Shown piece after piece: positions 1-6,672 of a stretch of 13,862 nt of DNA; position 1 is the stretch's first letter, and each line of letters opens with the position of its first letter. The stretch comes from Gammaproteobacteria bacterium. Lineage in GTDB: Bacteria; Pseudomonadota; Gammaproteobacteria; Granulosicoccales; Granulosicoccaceae. The notes under the pieces are model-generated. The model saw only the letters and a list, made by a program, of their open reading frames with translations, made no database searches and had not been told where the DNA came from. The stretch spans positions 1-13,862 of the forward strand of contig JAHQVR010000109.1 of NCBI GenBank assembly GCA_019634245.1, given 5' to 3'. The translations under genes and the position numbers were made by a program.

Positions 1-501
1 CAAAATTGGTTGATGTGTGATGTTACACAGCCAGGGAGACTAAAATATTTAAAGCATGCAGTAAAAATGGGTGGCGATGTTAATCGCATCAAGACAGGTA
101 TTTCGCAGTCTTATTCCGCCCCGTTGATGTGTGCGATATCTTACGGAAATAAAGCCGCGTTTGATTTTTTGTTGGCCAACGGCGCCAACCCCAACATTGT
201 TGTTTGTCGATCGTGCGAACCTAAATATAGAAGATCACCGATGAGTGAGGCCTTATTCAGCGATGAATACAAAATGGCCTTTGAGCTAATTCCAGTGACT
301 AATGTCACAGAAGAAGAACTGGAAGTGGCGAGATTGGTGTTAGAAGATTCGCGATATTGGCCGAAACCAGAAGAATCCCAGGAAGAATACAGACAAAAGA
401 TAGCGGCTTATTTGGAATCGAAAGGCTATGAACTTAATATCTGGTCGCTTGAGAAAGAAAATGCGGGCGAGTGGTTTCCGACATACCTACGGCAGAAGTA
501 G
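1..501 (+). CDS. Ankyrin-repeat protein, 3' part (5' end outside window)
   Basis: The reading frame is open from base 1, so the in-frame TTG at 10 and ATG at 13 are probably internal codons and the true start lies upstream. The visible part (about 166 codons) has degenerate ankyrin repeats. One ends in GGDVN, followed by a clear unit with APLMCAISYGNKAAFDFLLANG and GANPN, and then a weaker unit beginning SPMSEALF. The final 60 or so residues are charged (Glu/Lys-rich) with no motif I recognise. Ankyrin repeats are protein-binding scaffolds, so a binding partner is likely but cannot be named. Nothing ties it to the flagellar genes: it is separated by a 494-base gap and a metabolic gene. Localisation cannot be judged without the N-terminus. 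Confidence 0.75.
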   Translation, partial: QNWLMCDVTQPGRLKYLKHAVKMGGDVNRIKTGISQSYSAPLMCAISYGNKAAFDFLLANGANPNIVVCRSCEPKYRRSPMSEALFSDEYKMAFELIPVTNVTEEELEVARLVLEDSRYWPKPEESQEEYRQKIAAYLESKGYELNIWSLEKENAGEWFPTYLRQK

Positions 502-995
502 CAAGTTAAAAAAAATTTCGCGTTTTATTTGTCTCGAGAGTCACACTACTCAGCTGAGTGATAGCTCGCTAAACATAGCGTGTTAAAGCCTATTGACGTA
601 ATACCGTTACCTGTCTTACGAAACCAGGTTTCAATTCTTCGTGCCCGCATCACCACTCAGACAATACCTCAGCACTTTTCGTATTAACCACCATAGTGAC
701 TTTTTCGGATATTTCTGGCGAAATATTTCTCAAAGTTACCGGGATATATTACGTAGGTTATCTATCCCCACGGTGATTAATATTTCTTATAGTGCGCCGA
801 TGCAAGTTCTCTAGCGTATCGACTTTATTCTACTCGATGCGAGTTGATGACGTTGATCTCGCAATTTTTTGCGACCTATCTCTATATAGGTTAACAGGTA
901 GCTAACGTAATTTTGTTGCTGTTACTCATAATGCTGATGGTCGTAGTAAGGCGGTTCAGCTGAGTAAAAATAGCGGGTCTGATGAGAGAGTCACA
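502..995. other. Non-coding gap rich in short inverted repeats
   Basis: No convincing reading frame lies between the ankyrin gene and the glutamate-synthase-like gene on either strand. The gap holds a series of short perfect inverted repeats: TCTCGAGA (532-539), ACTCAGCTGAGT (548-559), CGCTA/TAGCG with loop AACA (567-580), GAAACC-A-GGTTTC (620-632), ATATTTC/GAAATAT with loop TGGC (709-726), ACTCG/CGAGT with loop ATG (832-844), TCGCAA/TTGCGA with loop TTTT (859-874) and CCTAT/ATAGG (875-890). None is followed by a good T-run, so no intrinsic terminator is called. The promoter of the downstream gene should lie here, but no clear -35/-10 pair stands out. Confidence 0.6.
548..559. repeat. 12-base perfect palindrome ACTCAGCTGAGT
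   Basis: This is a perfect palindrome about 47 bases after the ankyrin gene stop. The ten bases TCAGCTGAGT occur again at 956-965, 31 bases before the next start codon. It could be a dimeric protein-binding site or part of a 3' structure. The sequence alone does not decide between these. Confidence 0.4.
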
Positions 996-2639
996 ATGTT
1001 GAATGCACGTTACATACCTTTGCTTTGCGTATTTCTTTGTATGCCGATTGGCCTTGCGCTTAGCTCTGAGTATAAATTATGGGGTGGAGTGATTCTGGCT
1101 ATCAGTCTGCTTGGCTCTGTGGTTGGAGTGCATGACATCACCCAAAAAAGACGGGCTGTACTCAAAAACTATCCAGTCGTTGCGCGGTTTCGGTATCTGT
1201 TTGAACGATTCCGACCCGAGATACGTCAATATTTGTTGGAGAGTGATCACGATGAAGTACCTTATTCTCGCGAACAGCGCACCTTGGTATATCGGCGTGC
1301 AAAGGATATAGAAGGCTTAAGGCCGTTTGGAACACTTAAAAACCTGCAACAAATTGGACATGAGTGGATGAATCATTCCATCTCACCAACGCAAATAGAC
1401 GATGGGCAGTTTCGAATAAAAGTGGGTGGGTCCAATTGCTCGCTACCCTATGATTGCTCGGTTCTTAACATTTCAGGGATGTCTTATGGTGCACTGTCGC
1501 CTAATGCAATCGAAGCGTTGAACCGTGGCGCGAAGCAAGGCCGCTTCGCTCATACAACGGGCGAGGGAGCTATTTCGAAATCCCACCAGTTACATGGTGG
1601 AGATCTGATATGGCAAATAGGCAGTGGTTATTTTGGCTGCCGGGATAGTGCTGGTAACTTCGATCCACAGCAGTTTAAAACTACCGCTGCATTTGATCAG
1701 GTAAAAATGATCGAACTAAAACTATCTCAAGGGGCCAAGCCCGGTCATGGCGGCATTCTTCTAGCTGCCAAGGTAACCCAATCGATCGCTGAAACTCGTG
1801 GCGTGCCCATGGGTGAAGATTGTATAAGCCCGGCAAAGCATAGCGAATTTGATACACCGATCGAGCTGCTGGAGTTTGTTGGCAAGCTTCGGGAACTGTC
1901 TGGCGGCAAGCCAGTTGGCATCAAACTTTGTGTAGGCCATCCATGGGAGTTCTTTGCGATAGCCAAGGCTATGCAAGATACTGGGATCTTACCGGATTTT
2001 ATAACGGTTGATGGTTCTGAGGGTGGTACGGGCGCCGCACCGGTTGAATTTGCTGATCATATGGGTGCGCCCTTAAGAGAAGGCTTGATGCTGGTTCATA
2101 ATAGCCTGGTGGGGCTTAACATTCGTGACGAGATCAAGATCATTGTCTCCGGCAAGCTAATTAGCGCTTTTGATATTGCACGGGTCTTCGCCTTGGGAGC
2201 AGATGCTTGTAATATGGCACGCGGCTTTATGTTTGCTTTGGGTTGTTTACAGGCTCAAGCTTGTCACACTGGGCACTGTCCAACAGGCGTGGCTACTCAA
2301 GATCCAGGCCGCTATCGAGCGCTGGATGTGGAGCATAAGTACAAGCGTGTTGCGAATTTCCATCGCAATACCTTAGAAGCCCTAAAAGAATCTGTGGCCG
2401 CAAGTGGTTTGATACATCCTACTCAGTTCACCCCGCATCACTTAATGATTCGTGTAACCAGCCGCCAGGTTCGCTCTGCCGCAAGCCAATACCATTGGTT
2501 AGAGCCTGGAGAGTTACTCAGTGAAGGTACAAAGCATCCGGCGTTCGCCAAATTTTGGGCGAAATCTTGTTCCAGCACCTTCTCCATTCTCGACCAACAG
2601 AAGACAAGTAACGTTGTGCGCTTTCAGTCTAATGGATAG
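996..2639 (+). CDS. FMN-binding glutamate synthase family protein, membrane-tethered
   Basis: A 547-residue protein matching the central FMN/iron-sulfur domain of glutamate synthase (GltB/GltS), without the glutaminase or GXGXG domains of the full enzyme. Two hydrophobic segments at about residues 6-25 and 27-46 suggest N-terminal membrane anchoring. The FMN-site region starts with NISGMSYGALS, and a phosphate-binding type loop DGSEGGTGAAP begins at Asp339. A 3Fe-4S motif follows, with Cys417, Cys423 and Cys428 (C-x5-C-x4-C, then PTGVATQDP), the spacing found in glutamate synthase. Stand-alone members of this family are widespread and mostly uncharacterised. The family chemistry is FMN-dependent 2-iminoglutarate reduction to glutamate, but the amino donor and the electron donor are unknown here. 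The ATG at 996 is preceded by GAGAG at 986-990. The gene appears monocistronic, flanked by gaps of 494 and 309 bases. Confidence 0.88.
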   Translation: MLNARYIPLLCVFLCMPIGLALSSEYKLWGGVILAISLLGSVVGVHDITQKRRAVLKNYPVVARFRYLFERFRPEIRQYLLESDHDEVPYSREQRTLVYRRAKDIEGLRPFGTLKNLQQIGHEWMNHSISPTQIDDGQFRIKVGGSNCSLPYDCSVLNISGMSYGALSPNAIEALNRGAKQGRFAHTTGEGAISKSHQLHGGDLIWQIGSGYFGCRDSAGNFDPQQFKTTAAFDQVKMIELKLSQGAKPGHGGILLAAKVTQSIAETRGVPMGEDCISPAKHSEFDTPIELLEFVGKLRELSGGKPVGIKLCVGHPWEFFAIAKAMQDTGILPDFITVDGSEGGTGAAPVEFADHMGAPLREGLMLVHNSLVGLNIRDEIKIIVSGKLISAFDIARVFALGADACNMARGFMFALGCLQAQACHTGHCPTGVATQDPGRYRALDVEHKYKRVANFHRNTLEALKESVAASGLIHPTQFTPHHLMIRVTSRQVRSAASQYHWLEPGELLSEGTKHPAFAKFWAKSCSSTFSILDQQKTSNVVRFQSNG

Positions 2640-2660
2640 GTACGGACACAGTTGGCATTT

Positions 2661-2706
2661 AACCCGTTATTTGCCACTGTTACGCGTGCTACGTTGGTAA
2701 CGGGTT
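2661..2706. repeat. 9-base inverted repeat AACCCGTTA/TAACGGGTT
   Basis: The arms at 2661-2669 and 2698-2706 are perfectly complementary and separated by 28 bases. The left arm starts 22 bases after the stop codon of the glutamate-synthase-like gene. The right arm is shared with the palindrome at 2697-2718, so the two structures cannot form together in one RNA. No T-run follows, so I do not call it an intrinsic terminator. Confidence 0.5.
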
Positions 2707-2718
2707 GCAACCTGTTAC
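2697..2718. repeat. 22-base near-perfect palindrome centred on GGTTGCAACC
   Basis: GTAAC at 2697-2701 pairs with GTTAC at 2714-2718, flanking the perfect ten-base palindrome GGTTGCAACC (2703-2712). The only mismatched position, G2702 against T2713, would be a G-U wobble in RNA, giving a nine-pair stem with loop UGCA. As DNA it resembles a binding site for a dimeric regulator; as RNA it is an alternative to the 2661-2706 hairpin. Confidence 0.5.
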
Positions 2719-2818
2719 GCATAACGATCTATTACCCAGTTACGAACAAAGCACTGCATATAAAAGGTAAAACAGTTAGCTGATCTCAAGCAACTGTAGT
2801 TTGTTTGAATACACATCA

Positions 2819-2842
2819 GAGAACTATCCAGTTTCTCTTTTT
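2819..2842 (+). terminator. Weak intrinsic-terminator-like hairpin
   Basis: GAGAACT (2819-2825) pairs with AGTTTCTC (2830-2837) with one bulged base and a four-base loop, followed by five Ts (2838-2842). The stem is AT-rich and the T-run short, so termination is possible but doubtful. It would end transcription from the upstream gene before the TPR gene. Confidence 0.25.
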
Positions 2843-2861
2843 GCGCGTGTATATGTTCTAC

Positions 2862-2879
2862 ATGTTAATCGATGTTAAT
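2862..2879 (+). promoter_or_regulatory. Direct repeat ATGTTAAT spaced by one helical turn
   Basis: ATGTTAAT occurs at 2862-2869 and again at 2872-2879, exactly ten bases apart, 70 to 87 bases before the start of the membrane TPR gene. Two sites on the same helix face are typical of regulator half-sites or overlapping -10 elements. A poor -35/-10 match exists as TTGCGC (2841-2846) with GTTAAT (2864-2869), spacing 17. The regulatory role is inference. Confidence 0.25.
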
Positions 2880-2900
2880 TAGTGTATCGATATTGCATTT

Positions 2901-2924
2901 ACACCACTGTCTAACTCAGTGTGT
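2901..2924 (+). promoter_or_regulatory. Leader hairpin before the membrane TPR gene
   Basis: ACAC-C-ACTG (2901-2909) pairs with CAGTGTGT (2917-2924) as an eight-pair stem with one bulged C and a seven-base loop. It ends 12 bases before the AGGA ribosome binding site (2936-2939). If transcribed, it could affect access of ribosomes to the start codon. Confidence 0.3.
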
Positions 2925-2948
2925 AACAACGCAATAGGATAATAATTG

Positions 2949-4622
2949 ATGTTAAGTGAATCAGAGCAATCAGCAATTATGCGGTCGCTTGATAACGTGT
3001 TGGCCGATGCGAAATTCGCTGGCTCTCCCCAAATGTCAGCATTTCTACGCTATGTGGTAGTAGAAGCGCTGGAAGGTAACGCCGATCGGATTAAAGCTTA
3101 TACAGTCGGTGTTGATGCGCTCGGAAAAGATACCTCTTTTGATCCGCAAAATGATCCATCCGTGCGCGTATTGGCTAAACGACTGCGCACGGCATTAACT
3201 GAGTACTATGCCCGTACCGGCAATCATGAAAAAATCATCGAGATAAGAGCTGGTTCGTATAAACCGATTTTCTCCGACCCGGTAACTGCCGCTGAAGATA
3301 ACAATGCCGCGGTATCCACTGGATTTGCTGGTGCATCTCCAATTGCGTCAGCTGGTTGTTCTGAAACATCCCAATATATTTCTCGATCTGAGAGCGCCGG
3401 AATTGGTTCAGCTTTAATTGATTCAGAAGATGACGAACCAGTACCTCCAGCGGTATCCGCCAGTGAGAAGTTACCTTCTACGGCGGCTCCTGAAATACCA
3501 GAACCATCGATGCCAATTGCACAAGGTAGCGCCGTAGATTTAACAATTGGGGGTGCTCTTAAAGACCAACCGGATAAACAAGCGATCGGCTCACACGTTA
3601 TTAAAAAGCTCGTGGCTTATAAAGAAGTATCAGCTGCGTTTATTATTCTTGCTTTGCTCACCGTGTTTTGGGGTTTTGATAATGAAGTTGAAAGGCCCGA
3701 TGTAGTGGAGCAGGCTGACGTAACGGAGCAAGATCACTACGTATTGCAATTAGCTAGTTCAAATGGCGCTAGTCGCGTACGACCTCGACCCAAGTTACCG
3801 ACTGTAGTTGTTCGGACGAACAACCGTGAAGATGGCTTGTCTAAATCATTGCTTAGTTCGATGGTGCATGTCTTATCTAAGTTTGATCACTTTCAAGTGC
3901 TTAATTCTACGCATGATTATGAACTGACTGAGAAATGGCCTGAGGACTACGAAATTGTCCTGGACGCTTTGATTATGAAAGATTCGAGAAAGTTGACTAT
4001 TAATCTTGCTAATGCTGCATCAGGCGAAATTGTTTATAGCGATGAGTTGAAAATAGAGGGAGGTTTTGATGCTGGTTTAGCCGAAAATAATATCGCAGAA
4101 GTCAATTTGGCTACTGCTCGAATTGTGCAAAAAGACGGGCCACTTTTAACAAACTACAAGAGCCAAGCAAAATACTCCGAAACAATGGCTTGTTTGTTTT
4201 CGATTAAAGCGTATCCCTACAAAGCAGAAACTAATGAAAACTGCATATCAATCGATGACAATGGAGATCCCGTTAGTAGTTCCTTGCGAGCGGAATTAAG
4301 TTTGAGCAGATACCTGTTAGAAGGGGAAGGTAACAAGCAAGAAGCGTTGAAAGAGGCGTTGAGGGCTGTAAAAAATAATCTTGAGTTAGTTCCGCACAGT
4401 GCCGATGCGCATGCTTTGGCGATGCGGGCCTACCAGTCGAGCGGTGACCTTGATACTGCCTTAAATCACGGGCGTATAGCGCTGGGGATAAACGAACTGG
4501 ATAGTAGAAATACCCGCGCGTTTTCTTTGTTGTTAACTGAAATGAATCAGCTTGAAGAAGCCGAACTGATGCAAAAAAAAGCTCGGATGCTCTCGGCGTC
4601 GTCCCCTGATATATCGTTATAG
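2949..4622 (+). CDS. Membrane-anchored TPR protein with TolB-like/cyclase-associated N-terminal domain
   Basis: A 557-residue protein starting at ATG 2949. AGGA at 2936-2939 is well placed for this codon; an in-frame TTG at 2946 is less likely. Residues 6-108 match the N-terminal domain common in proteins annotated as TolB-like, adenylate-cyclase-associated or TPR proteins, with the signatures RIKAYTVGVDALG, FDPQNDPSVRV (64-74) and GSYKPIF (102-108). A low-complexity acidic/Pro/Ser linker follows, then one transmembrane helix at about 229-244 preceded by lysines, which predicts a cytoplasmic N-terminus and periplasmic C-terminus. Residues 270-380 resemble the TolB-like/FlgO-type segment (YEIVLDALIM then LANAASGEIVYSDEL). 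The last 110 residues look like degenerate TPR helices. Its stop is 61 bases before fliE, on the same strand. A signalling or regulatory role for the flagellum is possible but is inferred from position only. Confidence 0.7.
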   Translation: MLSESEQSAIMRSLDNVLADAKFAGSPQMSAFLRYVVVEALEGNADRIKAYTVGVDALGKDTSFDPQNDPSVRVLAKRLRTALTEYYARTGNHEKIIEIRAGSYKPIFSDPVTAAEDNNAAVSTGFAGASPIASAGCSETSQYISRSESAGIGSALIDSEDDEPVPPAVSASEKLPSTAAPEIPEPSMPIAQGSAVDLTIGGALKDQPDKQAIGSHVIKKLVAYKEVSAAFIILALLTVFWGFDNEVERPDVVEQADVTEQDHYVLQLASSNGASRVRPRPKLPTVVVRTNNREDGLSKSLLSSMVHVLSKFDHFQVLNSTHDYELTEKWPEDYEIVLDALIMKDSRKLTINLANAASGEIVYSDELKIEGGFDAGLAENNIAEVNLATARIVQKDGPLLTNYKSQAKYSETMACLFSIKAYPYKAETNENCISIDDNGDPVSSSLRAELSLSRYLLEGEGNKQEALKEALRAVKNNLELVPHSADAHALAMRAYQSSGDLDTALNHGRIALGINELDSRNTRAFSLLLTEMNQLEEAELMQKKARMLSASSPDISL

Positions 4623-4683
4623 ACTTTGTTATCTAGAAAGTATGGCTAGCTAAACGAACAATAGCTGACTATCGGAAAATGCC

Positions 4684-5004
4684 ATGAATACCATAAATAC
4701 GAATGCACTATTACTTCAGCTTCGCGCGATGGCACAAGATGCAGGCGTGCCGGAGAGCGAAGGTAGCAAACCGATTCAAGATGTGGAATTTTCTGAGGTT
4801 ATGAAATCCACCTTGGAAAAAGTTAATGAGCGAAGTAATGAGGCAACCAAATTAATGCAGTCATTTGATGCTGGTGACCCGAATGTTGAACTTGCTGACG
4901 TTATGATCGCGATGCAGAAGGCTAGAGTATCTTTTGAGGCATTGACTCAAGTTAGAAACAAAATGGTGTCGGCGTACCAAGACATCATGAACATGCCACT
5001 CTAG
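4684..5004 (+). CDS. fliE: Flagellar hook-basal body protein FliE
   Basis: A 106-residue protein of normal FliE length. The conserved C-terminal half is clear, with DVMIAMQKARVSFEAL, TQVRNKMVSAY and QDIMNM. FliE is exported by the flagellar type III system and forms the junction between the FliF MS ring and the proximal rod. The ATG at 4684 is preceded by GGA at 4675-4677. It is the first structural gene of the operon, 27 bases before fliF. The 61 bases upstream show no good sigma-54 (GG-N10-GC) or sigma-28 pattern, so transcription may enter from the membrane TPR gene or from an unrecognised promoter. Confidence 0.93.
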   Translation: MNTINTNALLLQLRAMAQDAGVPESEGSKPIQDVEFSEVMKSTLEKVNERSNEATKLMQSFDAGDPNVELADVMIAMQKARVSFEALTQVRNKMVSAYQDIMNMPL

Positions 5005-5031
5005 AAACGATAATCTTAAGAATCATATAAT

Positions 5032-6672
5032 ATGAGTAGTGAAAATAACCCTTCGGGTACACCGGTAGTAGCTCCGAGCAGAACGCTGGATACACTTTTT
5101 GCTCAGGGACTATCGTCACCCCAGCTGGGTGCGTTGATAACGCTAGCATCGGCGATGACTTTAGGTATAGGGCTGATAGTTTGGTCAATGAAGCCCGACT
5201 ATGTGCCTGTATCTCAAAGTGTTAACCGTGAAGATGCATTAGAGATTATCGATGCTCTTCGTTCCAGTCAGACAGAATACAAAATAGATCCGTCTACAGG
5301 ATTGGTTTTGGTTCCGCGTGATGAGTTATCACAAATACAGCTGAATCTTGCTGCAGGTGGTATCACGGAAAATTCACCCATTGGCCTGGAGTTGCTCAAC
5401 CAAGAGCCATCTTTAGGCGTCAGTCATTTTACCGAAACGGCTAGATATCAACACGCCCTTGAAATTGAGCTAAGCAGAACCATTAGCAGCATGCTAAATG
5501 TTGACGCTGCAAGGGTACATCTTGCCTTACCCAAGCAATCTGTATTTGTCAGAGATCGAGAAAGTGCCTCTGCGTCCGTCATGGTAAAAGCCAAGCAGGG
5601 GCGATACATTGAAGATGAACAGGTTAACGCTGTTGTAAATCTGGTGGCGTCGAGTATCCCTTATTTAGAGTCTGGGCAAGTAACTGTTGTCGATCAATGG
5701 GGGAGGCTTTTGTCAACAGATTCAGACTCCACTGTCGGCGCGCGGCGTGAACATTTTCAATATGCTAGAAAGCTTGAACAACTTTATGCTGAACGAATTG
5801 AAACCCTTTTAACACCTATAGTTGGCAAGGGTCGGGTACGGGCAACTGTTACTGCGGAGTTTGATTACACTAAAAATGAGCAAACGCAGGAGTTATTTGA
5901 GCCTGATCCGGCGCAACTACGCAGCGAACGCTTAGACGACCAAAAAACCACGAACGGCCTCGCCGCGGGAATCCCTGGTGCTCTGACCAACCAACCTCCC
6001 GCCGCCGCTGTTGTAGATCAAGGTAATGGCGCTCAAGATGATCCGAATGCCGCTGATGGCGAAAACGGTACACCCGTTAATCAAACCAGTAGCGCGATGC
6101 GAAATTACGAACTAGACAAAACCATTACCCATACTCGTAACGAATTCGGAGAGCTCCGGCGTCTGTCTGTGGCCGTCGTTATCGATGACCAGGAAGCCGT
6201 CGGAGAAGATGGCGAAGTAGTGGCTCAGTCCCTAAGTGATATTGATATTGAAGAATTTGGACAATTAGCAAAAGAGGCGATTGGATTCAACGAAGCGCGT
6301 GGAGATAGCGTTGTCGTTTTCAACCGGCCCTTTCAACCGACAGAAGAAATTACGCCAGTAGAACCGCCACCGGTTTGGGAGCAAAGTTGGCTGTGGAACA
6401 TGGTAAAGCAGGTGTTAATCGGATTATCCGTCCTGCTTATTGTGCTTCTGATATTGAGACCAGCTGTAAAGAAACTGACAGCCGAACAGGTTGTTGAGCT
6501 GGAGGATCAGGACGAGGAAGGTGATGGTTCTACAGAGGAATCTGAAAACAGAACTGCACTTGACTCTCCTCCTGTTGTATACGGAGACATTTTAAATATG
6601 GCTAGAGCTATGGCCGCTGAGGATCCCAAGAGGGTCGCTATGTTAGTGAAAGATTGGGTGGGAGATCGATAA
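5032..6672 (+). CDS. fliF: Flagellar MS-ring protein FliF
   Basis: A 546-residue inner-membrane protein that forms the MS ring, the base of the flagellar motor. TM1 is at about residues 33-51 and TM2 at about 455-475 (VLIGLSVLLIVLLIL). Between them is the large periplasmic part with the ring-building motifs (SPIGLELLNQ, RYQHALEIELSRTI, ARVHLALPKQSVFVRD, SASVMVK). A disordered Asn/Asp/Pro-rich linker lies at about 305-360. The cytoplasmic tail is acidic and ends in the FliG-binding helix region (YGDILNMARAMAAEDPKR, VKDWV). The start has only a weak ribosome binding site (TAAGAA), so translation may rely on coupling to fliE. Its TAA stop overlaps the fliG ATG by one base (TAATG). Confidence 0.95.
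   Translation: MSSENNPSGTPVVAPSRTLDTLFAQGLSSPQLGALITLASAMTLGIGLIVWSMKPDYVPVSQSVNREDALEIIDALRSSQTEYKIDPSTGLVLVPRDELSQIQLNLAAGGITENSPIGLELLNQEPSLGVSHFTETARYQHALEIELSRTISSMLNVDAARVHLALPKQSVFVRDRESASASVMVKAKQGRYIEDEQVNAVVNLVASSIPYLESGQVTVVDQWGRLLSTDSDSTVGARREHFQYARKLEQLYAERIETLLTPIVGKGRVRATVTAEFDYTKNEQTQELFEPDPAQLRSERLDDQKTTNGLAAGIPGALTNQPPAAAVVDQGNGAQDDPNAADGENGTPVNQTSSAMRNYELDKTITHTRNEFGELRRLSVAVVIDDQEAVGEDGEVVAQSLSDIDIEEFGQLAKEAIGFNEARGDSVVVFNRPFQPTEEITPVEPPPVWEQSWLWNMVKQVLIGLSVLLIVLLILRPAVKKLTAEQVVELEDQDEEGDGSTEESENRTALDSPPVVYGDILNMARAMAAEDPKRVAMLVKDWVGDR

Larger units (their letters stand above)
2640..2948. other. Non-coding gap with hairpins and a likely promoter/leader
   Basis: These 309 bases separate the glutamate-synthase-like gene from the membrane TPR gene. 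No gene is visible. The first 100 bases are rich in GTTAC/GTAAC sequences and contain two overlapping inverted repeats. The middle has a weak terminator-like hairpin at 2819-2842. The last 90 bases are AT-rich, with a 10-base-spaced ATGTTAAT duplication and a leader hairpin at 2901-2924 just before the ribosome binding site. The promoter of the downstream gene most likely lies between 2840 and 2900, but no single site is convincing. Confidence 0.55.

Noticed and set aside
607..616. TTACCTGTCT shared with the fliI-fliJ gap (9854-9863)
   Set aside because: A single ten-base match between two distant gaps is plausible by chance in a window this size, and the flanks do not align.
590..700. Short - strand peptide stretches in the first gap that could be remnants of a mobile-element gene
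   Set aside because: Frames are interrupted within about 15 to 25 codons and no transposase motif can be identified, so a pseudogene call is not supportable.
859..874. TCGCAA-TTTT-TTGCGA as an intrinsic terminator
   Set aside because: The stem is only six pairs and the Ts are in the loop, not after the stem; no downstream T-run is present.
4623..4683. Possible sigma-54 or sigma-28 promoter before fliE
   Set aside because: No GG-N10-GC pair with the right context and no TAAA-N15-CGATA match were found. TAAACGAA with TATCGGAA at 11-base spacing matches the sigma-28 -10 box at too few positions.
6654..6671. Upstream TTG start for fliG
   Set aside because: ATG 6672 has GGGAG at a good distance and the one-base overlap with fliF is a typical coupled start; the TTG lacks a comparable ribosome binding site.
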